Shown one piece after another: positions 1 to 8,775 of a DNA stretch of 33,480 bases. The stretch comes from Spirochaetales bacterium (lineage in GTDB: Bacteria; Spirochaetota; Spirochaetia; DSM-2461), in the NCBI GenBank assembly GCA_016936115.1, contig JAFGPQ010000008.1, forward strand, positions 1 to 33,480, read 5' to 3'. The notes below the pieces were generated by a model. The model did not search any database and was not told the origin of the DNA. It saw only the letters and a list, made by a program, of their open reading frames with translations. Both the position numbers and the translations under genes were made by a program. The first letter of the stretch is position 1; each line of letters opens with the position of its first letter.

Positions 1-732
1 GGGGGCATACAGACCTGCCGCAAGCTGATTGACGAGGGATGGATCGGCAAGCCCTTCGGATCGGTCGCCTTCATGGTGGGAGGCGGCCCGGCGGAATTCC
101 ATCCCAGCCCGGACTTCTTCTACAAAACCGGCGGCGGTCCCCTTTTTGACATGGGTCCCTATTTCGTCACCGCCATGATCAATCTCTTCGGCGCCGCCCG
201 CAAGGTGAGCGCCTTCACCTCAACCCCCTATGAGGAGAAGACAATCCTGGGACCGGTACGCTATGGAGAGAAGATCAAAGTGGAAACCCCCACATACATC
301 AACGGTGCCCTGGAATTTGCCAACGGGGTCAGCGCCAACCTGCTCACCAGCTTTGATTCCCACGGGGGCTACCCCAATTCGGGACTCCCCTTCCTGCAGA
401 TCTTCGGCACCGAGGGAACCCTTATCGTTCCCGACCCCAACACCTTCGGCGGTCCTGTGAAGGTCAGACGCTTCGCCGGCGAAACGCTGGATATGCCGCT
501 TAGCCACGGGTTCACTGAAAACAGCCGGGGAATCGGCCTTTCCGATATGGCTGCCTCGATTAACGCGGGAAGAAAGGCGCGGGTGAGCGCCGAGCTGGCT
601 TATCATGCTCTGGACATTATGTGCGGATTCTACGATTCCGCCGACAAAGGCGTCCACGTCACCCTGGAGAGCAGCTGCTCCCGGCCGGAGCCCCTGGCCC
701 GGGTCCTGCCCAAGAATTCAACGGAAGCATAG
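1..732 (+). CDS. Gfo/Idh/MocA family oxidoreductase, C-terminal part (5' truncated by window edge)
   Basis: Frame is open from base 1 (GGIQTCRKLIDEGWIGKPFGSVAFMVGGG...). GGGPLFDMGPY matches the conserved GGG..D.G.H/Y region of the Gfo/Idh/MocA C-terminal domain. Confidence 0.85.
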   Translation, partial: GGIQTCRKLIDEGWIGKPFGSVAFMVGGGPAEFHPSPDFFYKTGGGPLFDMGPYFVTAMINLFGAARKVSAFTSTPYEEKTILGPVRYGEKIKVETPTYINGALEFANGVSANLLTSFDSHGGYPNSGLPFLQIFGTEGTLIVPDPNTFGGPVKVRRFAGETLDMPLSHGFTENSRGIGLSDMAASINAGRKARVSAELAYHALDIMCGFYDSADKGVHVTLESSCSRPEPLARVLPKNSTEA

Positions 733-741
733 GAGAAACAA

Positions 742-1572
742 ATGAAGAAAGCAAAAGTAGCGGTACAGCTCTATTCGGTAAGAGAAGACCTGGAGAAGGA
801 TTTCTACGGTGTCCTGAAACAGGTAAAAGAGATGGGATACGCCGGTGTGGAATTCGCCGGATTTTACGACCAGCCCGCGAACAAGGTTAAGAAAGCCCTG
901 GACGACCTGGGCCTGGCCGCCGTTTCCAGTCACGTCCCCCTGGACGCGCTGAACGGAGATGTGGACAGCATCATCGCCTACCACAAGACCCTGGGCTGCG
1001 ATTTCATGGCCATCCCCTGGCTCGATGAGTCGCGCCGGCCCGGTACGGACAAGTGGCCCGAAGTGGTCTCCCAGGTCAAGGCCATCGGCAAGGCGGCGAA
1101 AGCAGCGGGCATTCAACTCCTTTACCACAACCACGACTTCGAGTTCCTGAAAATTGACGGGGAATACGCCCTGGACCGGCTCTACGGATCAATCCCCGCT
1201 GACCTGCTGGCCACCGAAGTGGATACCTGCTGGGTCAGCGTAGCCGGGGAAGATCCTGCAGCCTACCTGAGAAAGTACGCCGACCGCTCCCCGGTGGTGC
1301 ACCTGAAGGACTTCATCAAAGAGGGCGATGCGGACAATATGTACGCCCTGATCGATGAAAAGGGCAAGGACGACACCACCGCCGTGGTGGACCGATCCAC
1401 CTTCGACTTCCGCCCCCTGGGACTGGGCCAGCTGGCGCTGGAAGAGATTCTTAAGGCAGTGGATGACATCGGCAGCGAATGGATCGTGGTGGAGCAGGAC
1501 CGGTCCACCGAACGGCCTCCCATGGAAGCCATCAAGATCAGCCGGGAGACACTGGCGAAGTTGGGGTATTAG
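742..1572 (+). CDS. sugar phosphate isomerase/epimerase (xylose isomerase-like TIM barrel)
   Basis: 276 aa. AVQLYSVREDLEKDFYGVLKQVKEMGYAGVEFAGFYD, LLYHNHDFEF and VHLKDF are typical of this family. AGGAG upstream of the ATG. Confidence 0.9.
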   Translation: MKKAKVAVQLYSVREDLEKDFYGVLKQVKEMGYAGVEFAGFYDQPANKVKKALDDLGLAAVSSHVPLDALNGDVDSIIAYHKTLGCDFMAIPWLDESRRPGTDKWPEVVSQVKAIGKAAKAAGIQLLYHNHDFEFLKIDGEYALDRLYGSIPADLLATEVDTCWVSVAGEDPAAYLRKYADRSPVVHLKDFIKEGDADNMYALIDEKGKDDTTAVVDRSTFDFRPLGLGQLALEEILKAVDDIGSEWIVVEQDRSTERPPMEAIKISRETLAKLGY

Positions 1573-1594
1573 ATCCGACAGGGTTCAATGCTAT

Positions 1595-1622
1595 GGGGCT
1601 GTTGCCGAAACGGCAGCAGTCC
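1595..1622 (+). terminator. hairpin downstream of the sugar isomerase gene (no clear U-tract)
   Basis: GGGGCTGTTGCCG-AAA-CGGCAGCAGTCCT, about a 12-bp stem with two G.U pairs. Not followed by a T run. Confidence 0.4.
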
Positions 1623-1833
1623 TATGGGAAGTATGCTACCATTGATTTGCGGAGTAATTTTAAATGGCTAAGCCATTGCTATTATTTGTCAAAAATTTTC
1701 TTCACTTATTTATCACATAAAATTCACTAAACTTAGATTAATAAACCGTTAAGGGCTATTCATAATAACAGGGGAATTCCTTTCTTGCTGTCATCTTCAT
1801 CGCCCTGAAACCTCATAAGGCTTACATAACGGC

Positions 1834-2952
1834 ATGCAGATCAACAGGAAAGAACAAAACATCATTCAGAATCTTCTTTCATTATCCACCCAGGTCAAAT
1901 CTTTAGACCGATTTTTACAAGACTTCTCAAAAGGTATTGCAGATTTAATAGAGTGTGATTATCACGGTATCGTATTGCTGCCCCATAAGCCATTAAGCAA
2001 CCGATACCAGTTCTTCTCTAATAATCCTTCCAATTTTGATGATATTTATCAGCAGGAGTTTATCGACAGGGATATTCTCTTGGAAATCCTCTTGAATAAT
2101 CCCAGGCGAATTCATTCTTATTTGCTTCAGAATAAAGATAATGAGATCTTGGGAAAGTTTCAAAGAGAAGTTAAGGAGATAAGACCCGCCGAAGATTTCT
2201 GTTATACCCCCATAAATCACAATAACAGTATCATTGGTTTCTTAGGCCATGCCAGGGGAGAAAAGGATAATCGGCTGATAACCGGAAAAGAGCTCAACCT
2301 GATAAGTATGATGCTTCCCGTTTTACATGCTGGTGTCGAATTTTTCTCACTGAAAGATCAGCTCTGTCTTCAGGAAATGGAAAGGGATAAATGTCCCCTC
2401 TTAGCTTCAATAATGATATCACCCTTTGGTGAGCTGGATATCCTCTATGACGGTTCCTCTGAGGTTTTCAGGGAAATACTGAATATTCCTGAACTCATTC
2501 CTGAATTGATAATGAAAAACAGCCATGTAAAGAGAGTCTACAATGCTCTCATTCATAATACTTCTCAGGAAACAGAAAAAGCTGTTATTCACCATTATGT
2601 AAAGAAATATATCCTAAAACTCCTTATACGAAAAGGAAATGATAATCCCATTTCCCCCGGATCCATTGTCATTTCCCTTGTAGAAGACGTTTCCCAATAT
2701 AATTATAGCGATTTTTCTCATAGATACGGGTTAACGAAAAGAGAATCGAGTGTTGTAGAACTTATTACAAGAGGGTACAGCAATCGTCAGATATCAACCT
2801 GCTGTCACATTGCGGAAACCACTGTAAAAAGGCATGTCAGTAATATTCTGGAAAAAACATCCGCCCGATCCCGGTTTGAATTGATATCTACTCTGGGCTT
2901 AACCTCCGGATCGTTGGATCCGCCTCGTGATGCCACTTTTTTAGTGGAGTAA
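1834..2952 (+). CDS. LuxR-type HTH transcriptional regulator with N-terminal GAF-like sensor region
   Basis: C-terminal LTKRESSVVELITRGYSNRQISTCCHIAETTVKRHVSNILEKT is a LuxR/GerE HTH. N-terminal ~200 aa resembles the downstream paralogue. Confidence 0.85.
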   Translation: MQINRKEQNIIQNLLSLSTQVKSLDRFLQDFSKGIADLIECDYHGIVLLPHKPLSNRYQFFSNNPSNFDDIYQQEFIDRDILLEILLNNPRRIHSYLLQNKDNEILGKFQREVKEIRPAEDFCYTPINHNNSIIGFLGHARGEKDNRLITGKELNLISMMLPVLHAGVEFFSLKDQLCLQEMERDKCPLLASIMISPFGELDILYDGSSEVFREILNIPELIPELIMKNSHVKRVYNALIHNTSQETEKAVIHHYVKKYILKLLIRKGNDNPISPGSIVISLVEDVSQYNYSDFSHRYGLTKRESSVVELITRGYSNRQISTCCHIAETTVKRHVSNILEKTSARSRFELISTLGLTSGSLDPPRDATFLVE

Positions 2953-2955
2953 TTG

Positions 2956-4044
2956 ATGGATATATTTATCACGAAAAGAGAAGAGATTCTGATAAATGAG
3001 ATATTCCAATCGATAGCAAACAATAATACGGTTGAAGGCTTTCTTGCTGATTTCATGAAAATAAGCCATAGCTTATTACAATCTGAGACCTATGGATGTT
3101 TCATTTTTAATAACGGCTTTACCGAAAGAACACTCTCTGTTGATAATAATCCTTCTGATTATTCAAAGGCATATTTTAACGGGTTGATTGATCTGGATAT
3201 GTTATTCAGTAATGTGATTTCTGAACGGAATAATTTCCCTAATTACCAACAACTTGTTTATTCTCAACCGGATGCTCAAATATTCTTTAATGAGAGTAAT
3301 AAAATAAAAAAACATGGTGATTATTGCTACCGTCCTTTACGCTTCAGAGGGCAGATAATCGGCTTCTATGGATATGTTCTTCCTGAGAAAGGTAAGAATA
3401 CTTTCTCTACAAAGGATCTATCAATAATGAATATGATCGAACCCTGTGTTTATAATGGAATCTCTCAATCTTTAATGAAAGAGAAGATGCAGATGCTGGA
3501 TCAGGTAAAAGGATTACCTAATAAAACGGGTATTTTCTTTTTGTATCCAGAGGGAATGATTGACATCCCTAAAAATACAAATTGGGAGATCATTTGTGAC
3601 GCTTTGAAAATGGAAAATGTGAACTCATTATCCATTCGGAATCATCCTATAATGAATAGTATAATTGATAGTTACAAGAAAACGCCGAATAGCCCTTCGT
3701 TTTGTTGTCAATTAGTGGGAAGAAGTCAAACTAATTATACAGTGAGGATTATGACAAATCCCAACTCCAAAATGCAAAGCAACGACTCTTTCATTTATAT
3801 GATATCCATAGAAAAGGATAGTTCAATCTATTCATATAATAGTTTCTCTCATAATAATCAGCTAACTGTGCGAGAGCAGGATATAATGAAAAGTATTATT
3901 AGAGGCTTATCAAATCGAGAGATTTCAGAGTATTTCGGCATAGCAGAATCCACGGTTAAAAGACATATATCACATATATTCGAGAAAACGGAATGCAAAA
4001 ACCGTACTCAGCTTATATTGTCCTATATTAAAACGGTTCAATAA
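2956..4044 (+). CDS. LuxR-type HTH transcriptional regulator, paralogue of the preceding gene
   Basis: C-terminal LTVREQDIMKSIIRGLSNREISEYFGIAESTVKRHISHIFEKTECKNRTQL. ATG at 2956 is preferred over the TTG at 2953. The gene starts 3 nt after the previous stop codon. Confidence 0.85.
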   Translation: MDIFITKREEILINEIFQSIANNNTVEGFLADFMKISHSLLQSETYGCFIFNNGFTERTLSVDNNPSDYSKAYFNGLIDLDMLFSNVISERNNFPNYQQLVYSQPDAQIFFNESNKIKKHGDYCYRPLRFRGQIIGFYGYVLPEKGKNTFSTKDLSIMNMIEPCVYNGISQSLMKEKMQMLDQVKGLPNKTGIFFLYPEGMIDIPKNTNWEIICDALKMENVNSLSIRNHPIMNSIIDSYKKTPNSPSFCCQLVGRSQTNYTVRIMTNPNSKMQSNDSFIYMISIEKDSSIYSYNSFSHNNQLTVREQDIMKSIIRGLSNREISEYFGIAESTVKRHISHIFEKTECKNRTQLILSYIKTVQ

Positions 4045-4045
4045 A

Positions 4046-4074
4046 AAGGGGCTGTTGCACTGCAGCAGCCCTTT
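4046..4074. terminator. putative bidirectional terminator between convergent LuxR and RpiR genes
   Basis: AAAAAGGGGCTGTTGCA-C-TGCAGCAGCCCTTT: GC-rich stem with A tract upstream and short T tract downstream, between convergent genes. Confidence 0.65.
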
Positions 4075-4106
4075 CGCATATTGACCTGAAGAGAACCGCT
4101 TGATCC

Positions 4107-4880
4107 TTAGGAAATATTACTATGGCAATACTCCTGCGAGATAATACTGCTGATAAGAAGAAGCTGGTAGGGATGGCACAGCTGATTCTGCTTTGATGAG
4201 AATTGAATATTTCTGTATACCATTGGATTGTCCGGAAGAGTCCTCGCGCCGGAGATCAGGTAGATTCTGGGGCGGTTCGCCCGGTTGATCGAATCCAGGC
4301 CCAGCCCCTCGCTGAAATAGGAAGCGGTATAGCTGAAGATAATGACAAGATCACTCTCGTCAGCTGTAGCAAGATGTTTCTTCTGCTCGTCATAGGCAAG
4401 TTTCGTGTTTATCATTTTTTTTTGCATCAGCAGATCCACCTGAAGATTGATGGCAGCTGATTCGGCCTTCAGCAAACCGAAGGCTGAGACCTTTTCATAG
4501 GTCTTCATATCCCGGACCAGCTCCGAAATAATATCGAAATCCAGAGAGTTCATTCCCTCCTCCATAGAGGATTCGACTTTTCCAATAAGATCATTCGCCC
4601 TCTCTCCGGGGGATAGCTTTTGCGATGCGCTTTCAAACCGGAATCGGGAATCCCGGAGTATTTCCTTCAGCTCGTGAAAATCGGAAAGACCGATCTCCCG
4701 GCAAAACCGGGAAATCGAACTGACGGAAACATGGCAATCATCGGCCAGGGAACTTATGGTTAGCGAATTGACTTTATCATGGCGGGTCAGAAGATACAGG
4801 GCTATTCTGTTATTCGTATAATCATCGGGCAGACTGGCCATTTTCGATAGCAGCACAATAGGCATTTTGTCATAGATCAT
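4107..4880 (-). CDS. RpiR/MurR family transcriptional regulator (HTH_6 + SIS)
   Basis: 257 aa. SISRFCREIGLSDFHELKEILRDS is the RpiR HTH; downstream SIS-like region with DLVIIFSYTASYFSEGL. Confidence 0.85.
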   Translation of the reverse strand: MIYDKMPIVLLSKMASLPDDYTNNRIALYLLTRHDKVNSLTISSLADDCHVSVSSISRFCREIGLSDFHELKEILRDSRFRFESASQKLSPGERANDLIGKVESSMEEGMNSLDFDIISELVRDMKTYEKVSAFGLLKAESAAINLQVDLLMQKKMINTKLAYDEQKKHLATADESDLVIIFSYTASYFSEGLGLDSINRANRPRIYLISGARTLPDNPMVYRNIQFSSKQNQLCHPYQLLLISSIISQEYCHSNIS

Positions 4881-4914
4881 TCCGGACCTCCCCCGAGACC
4901 CACCGCTCCAAACC

Positions 4915-5481
4915 TTAGCTTCGGGCCAATAGCTTATTATACAGCATTCCCTCTTTCAGGGGGGCGCTATTTCCTCCGAGGACATCAAGGAGAGTATAGG
5001 CGAATTCCATTGTTACCGCCGGCCCCTGCCCGGTTATCAAATGCCCGTCTATGACTACTAATTCATCCACATATTCCGCATCGGCAAAGAGATCGCGGTA
5101 TTTATCGGCGGGATAAGACGTCAGCTTTTTTCCACTGGATATTCCGGCTTCACTCAGCACCATAGGCGCGGCGCAAATAGCTGCCACGTATTTTTCCGAA
5201 TCCCTGCTAAAAGCACGTACGGTCTCAATGACTTTTGAGGAATTTCTCAGGTTTTCTGCGCCGGGAAGGCCGCCCGGCAATACTACCATATCGTAATTCA
5301 TTATTGAGTCATCAAGAACCCCGTCTGCGACAACGCTGATTCCGTGCCCGCCCGTCACAACGGAGTCTCCGCTGATGCTTATGGAATCACATTTCAGTTT
5401 GCCTCTTCTCAGGATGTCAATAAGGAAAAGAGATTCCCCCTCTTCATAACCCTCGGCTAATAATACAGCAATTTTCTTCAT
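4915..5481 (-). CDS. DJ-1/PfpI family protein (ThiJ/glyoxalase III-like)
   Basis: Likely start MKKIAVLLAEGYEEGESLFLIDILRRG at 5481 with a GAGGAG SD. Nucleophile-elbow region VAAICAAPMVLSEAG and DMVVLPGGLPGAENL. Confidence 0.88.
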   Translation of the reverse strand: MKKIAVLLAEGYEEGESLFLIDILRRGKLKCDSISISGDSVVTGGHGISVVADGVLDDSIMNYDMVVLPGGLPGAENLRNSSKVIETVRAFSRDSEKYVAAICAAPMVLSEAGISSGKKLTSYPADKYRDLFADAEYVDELVVIDGHLITGQGPAVTMEFAYTLLDVLGGNSAPLKEGMLYNKLLARS

Positions 5482-5529
5482 TGTTCTGCTCCTCTTAAAA
5501 TATTCCTTCAGAACCGCCAATATGGTCGA

Positions 5530-6789
5530 CTAATTCTGAAATTCTTTAAAATTACATGATACGGCACTCTTTCCGAATCGGATTTGTCTGATTATTGCTA
5601 ACAGCAAAAGGCAAAATATCCCCATTGATGCGGCAAGAGTCAGGTTGGTTCCGTAGGATCCGGTATAATCGAAGAGATAGCCGTTTATGGTTAATGACGC
5701 TGCATTTCCTATGCTGATGAGCAAATACATAACGGGATAAACCGAAACGTAACCGTCCGCCCCAAAGATGTCGCGCACAATGAGAGAAATCCCGACTGTG
5801 CCCACAGCATACACTGTCCCGAAAAGGAAGGAAGCTGAAAGAATCCATATCGAGCTTCCATTTCTATAATATAATACCAAAAGACAGGCGACTGACAGAG
5901 AATTCAGCATGAGCATAGCCATGACAGCCCTTACGGGATCGGTTTTATCGCTAATATATCCGAGAAGTACCTTGAAAATGATATTTCCCATCATAACCGC
6001 TGAAATCATCAGGGAGCCGGTTGTCAGGGAATAGCCCAGGCTAACAGCATATCCGGGAAAATGCTGCGCCATACCGGTTAGAGCGGGAACGAAAAAGGAT
6101 AGCAATGATACCGTCACGAAGAATACAGGGGCCGATTTCGCTATGCCCCTATTACCGGTTCGATTAGTGTTTTTCCCTTGAGTTGGTACATTGGATGTTT
6201 CACGTACGGCGGGCGAGGGTTCTTTCTCAAGAAAAAGCAAGGTTCCCGGAAGAGCTAATAAAATAATGCACAGCCCGGCTATCTGGTAGGTTTCCCGCCA
6301 ACCGTAACGCTCAATGAAATGACTGAACAGGGGACTGAAGAAAGCACCCGCAAGACCGCTGAAACTCAATGCTGTCCCGATGGCGAATCCCTGACGTTCC
6401 GTAAACCAATTCCCGATAATATATGTGATCACCACGAGGGAGAACAGACTGCAGCCAATTCCCCGTAGTGCTCCCAGAACGTAGAAGCAGGTTATGCTTT
6501 CACACCGGGACATCAGAGCCGTTGACATTCCGGCAACAATAATCCCCGCACTTATCAGGCCCTTCGCATTGTATTTTCGTATAATCCGTATTGTCAGGGT
6601 AGATAGAGAACCGATAAGAATACTTGAAATAGTAGTCTGCAAAGCAAATTGACCGATTCCGATGCCAAGAGCCGATGAAACGGGCAGAAAAAAGACTCCG
6701 CTTGAGTTCAGGCATATACCGACAGAACCGGCCGATAGTCCGCAGCATGTAGCGAGGATGTACCACTTCCGGAAATCTTTATTTAACAT
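5530..6789 (-). CDS. MFS transporter (OFA/monocarboxylate-type)
   Basis: 419 aa, many hydrophobic segments. GALRGIGCSLFSLVVITYIIGNWFTERQGFAIGTALSFSGLAG is an MFS signature region. Confidence 0.88.
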   Translation of the reverse strand: MLNKDFRKWYILATCCGLSAGSVGICLNSSGVFFLPVSSALGIGIGQFALQTTISSILIGSLSTLTIRIIRKYNAKGLISAGIIVAGMSTALMSRCESITCFYVLGALRGIGCSLFSLVVITYIIGNWFTERQGFAIGTALSFSGLAGAFFSPLFSHFIERYGWRETYQIAGLCIILLALPGTLLFLEKEPSPAVRETSNVPTQGKNTNRTGNRGIAKSAPVFFVTVSLLSFFVPALTGMAQHFPGYAVSLGYSLTTGSLMISAVMMGNIIFKVLLGYISDKTDPVRAVMAMLMLNSLSVACLLVLYYRNGSSIWILSASFLFGTVYAVGTVGISLIVRDIFGADGYVSVYPVMYLLISIGNAASLTINGYLFDYTGSYGTNLTLAASMGIFCLLLLAIIRQIRFGKSAVSCNFKEFQN

Positions 6790-6839
6790 GCTTTCAAGTC
6801 TAGATCAATTGAAAAAGGGCAGCAATCGTTTCGGGCGAA

Positions 6840-6858
6840 GTTTCCAAAATCTGGAAAC
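6840..6858. promoter_or_regulatory. inverted repeat GTTTCCA-AAATC-TGGAAAC, candidate operator upstream of the MFS-pfpI-rpiR operon
   Basis: Perfect 7-bp arms with a 5-nt spacer, 51 nt upstream of the MFS start codon. Confidence 0.45.
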
Positions 6859-7036
6859 CGATGCCAAAGCTCGGTACTAGTTATCTTGGATTTCAATAAA
6901 AGGGTATAGCCTTTCCGTCCGCATTCTCGAAGGCTTCCATTGGGAGAGGATGAGCATCACCCAGCAGGGTTGTGTCTGATTGACAGCAATACTTCCTTTA
7001 TTGACTTTTGTAATAGGGTTGTATTATAAGTTACAT

Positions 7037-7741
7037 ATGAATAGGATGAACAGGATCAATACTTCACAGATCAAAAATCTGGTTTATGAGCAGTGCAGGA
7101 ACATGATTATGGAGGGACATTGGCTTCCCGGAGATAAACTCCCTTCTGAAAACCAGCTCTGCGAGCAGCTCGGTGTCAGCAGAGTGTCCATCCGGTCCGC
7201 TCTCCAATCGATGGAAGCTCAGGGATTGATTGAAATAAGGAGGGGAGAGGGCAGTTTTGTCAATCACTTCAATCTTTCCAATCAATTGGATCTGCTTATT
7301 CCCATTCTTGCGCTGGACAAAAAGGATGTGATGGAAGTACTGGAATACAGAATCATTATGGAACCGGGCATAATCCCCTATGTGCTTGAACGGATAAAGC
7401 CCGGAGATATAGAGTCTCTGGAGAAGATATACAATAAAATGGAGGCTTCGGTAGGAGATATCCGAAAGTTCGCCTCTCTGGATGAACAGTTCCATCTGAA
7501 GCTGATCGATATTATTTCCAATAAAGTCATAGAGAAGGTGTACCGTATCCTTTTCGAGATTTTCAACTCGACATGGCTTGAAATCTGCGAGGTCCTTGGT
7601 GTTGAGGACGGCCTCCATTATCATCATGAGCTGATTAGAGCCATTAGGGACAAGGATGTTGCTCAGGCGACAATCCTGATGCACGAGCATGTGGAAAGAA
7701 CCCATTCAAGAATGAGTAAATATTACTCAGAGAAGAAATAA
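7037..7741 (+). CDS. GntR family regulator, FadR/FCD subfamily
   Basis: N-terminal GDKLPSENQLCEQLGVSRVSIRSALQSMEAQGLIEIRRGEGSFV is the GntR wHTH; C-terminal FCD-like helical domain. Start codon uncertain; the ORF extends to 6980. Confidence 0.9.
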   Translation: MNRMNRINTSQIKNLVYEQCRNMIMEGHWLPGDKLPSENQLCEQLGVSRVSIRSALQSMEAQGLIEIRRGEGSFVNHFNLSNQLDLLIPILALDKKDVMEVLEYRIIMEPGIIPYVLERIKPGDIESLEKIYNKMEASVGDIRKFASLDEQFHLKLIDIISNKVIEKVYRILFEIFNSTWLEICEVLGVEDGLHYHHELIRAIRDKDVAQATILMHEHVERTHSRMSKYYSEKK

Positions 7742-7828
7742 GCCCTGGGATGATTTAATTCTCACAATCTGATCCTTATTCTCAAATCCCCTTTTCAGAC
7801 CGGAAACACATGTTTTTTGAAAAAAAAC

Positions 7829-7864
7829 TTGACAAGTAACATGTAGGTTGTATCATATCTGATA
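7829..7864 (+). promoter_or_regulatory. sigma70-like promoter with overlapping palindrome, upstream of the transketolase operon
   Basis: TTGACA (7829-7834), 16-nt spacer, TATCAT (7851-7856). Palindrome TATCA-TATC-TGATA (7851-7864) overlaps the -10. Confidence 0.6.
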
Positions 7865-7935
7865 TGCAAAGGGAGACTTTAACTCCCGAGTTGTATTACA
7901 TATTACATGCTACAGAAAAGGGGGGAGATGGACAA

Positions 7936-8775
7936 ATGTCAGCTCAGGAAGAATTGATTTTGCATTTGAAGAAGAAATCCGTATTAATGCGTATGGATCT
8001 GCTGGAAATGCTGGAACCTGGAAAGGTAGGGCATTTGGGTGGCAGCAGTTCCATGATAGATATCATAGCGACGCTGTATTTTCACAAAATGAACATATCC
8101 GCATCGGAACCGAAAAATCCCAACCGAGATTATTTCATCATGAGTAAGGGACACTCCGTTCCTGCACAATATGCCGCACTGGCGGAAGCGGGTTTCTTCC
8201 CTAAGAAAGAATTCCGGAAAATGAAAACTCTGGGGGGGATGCTTCAGGGGCATCCGGACATGAGCACGCCGGGCATTGAAGCCGTTACCGGTTCACTGGG
8301 TCAGGGACTCTCTGTAGGGGCGGGTATCGCCTACAGCCTTAAGATAATGAACGGCTGGAGCAATCAGGTCTATGTAGCCTGCGGTGACGGGGAAATGGCC
8401 GAAGGCCAGCTATGGGAGGCGGCTTCTTTCGCGGCCTGTTATAAGCTCTCCAATCTGACAATGTTTCTGGACCAGAACAGCCTGCAGGCCTGCGGCCCCT
8501 GTTCAGAAGTTATGTGCATTCCCGATCTTGCCGCTAAATGGAGTGCTTTCGGTTGGGATGTAATCGAGATCGACGGGCATGATTTGGCTCAGATCATTAA
8601 TGCCCTGAACCATGATTCCGGTACGAAACCCAAGGCTATCGTTTCCAAAACCGTCAAGGGAAAAGGATTTTCCTTTGCCGAAAACGTTGTCGGATTTCAT
8701 AATGGCGCGATGACCCGGGAACAGTATGAGACGGCTCGGAATGACCTGGAATCTCTTTGGGAGGAATTGAACTGA
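7936..8775 (+). CDS. transketolase, N-terminal (TPP-binding) subunit
   Basis: SKGHSVPAQYAALAEAGFF, GSLGQGLSVGAGIAYSLK and GDGEMAEGQLWEA are TK N-terminal motifs. ATG at 7936 preceded by GGGGGGAG. Confidence 0.93.
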   Translation: MSAQEELILHLKKKSVLMRMDLLEMLEPGKVGHLGGSSSMIDIIATLYFHKMNISASEPKNPNRDYFIMSKGHSVPAQYAALAEAGFFPKKEFRKMKTLGGMLQGHPDMSTPGIEAVTGSLGQGLSVGAGIAYSLKIMNGWSNQVYVACGDGEMAEGQLWEAASFAACYKLSNLTMFLDQNSLQACGPCSEVMCIPDLAAKWSAFGWDVIEIDGHDLAQIINALNHDSGTKPKAIVSKTVKGKGFSFAENVVGFHNGAMTREQYETARNDLESLWEELN

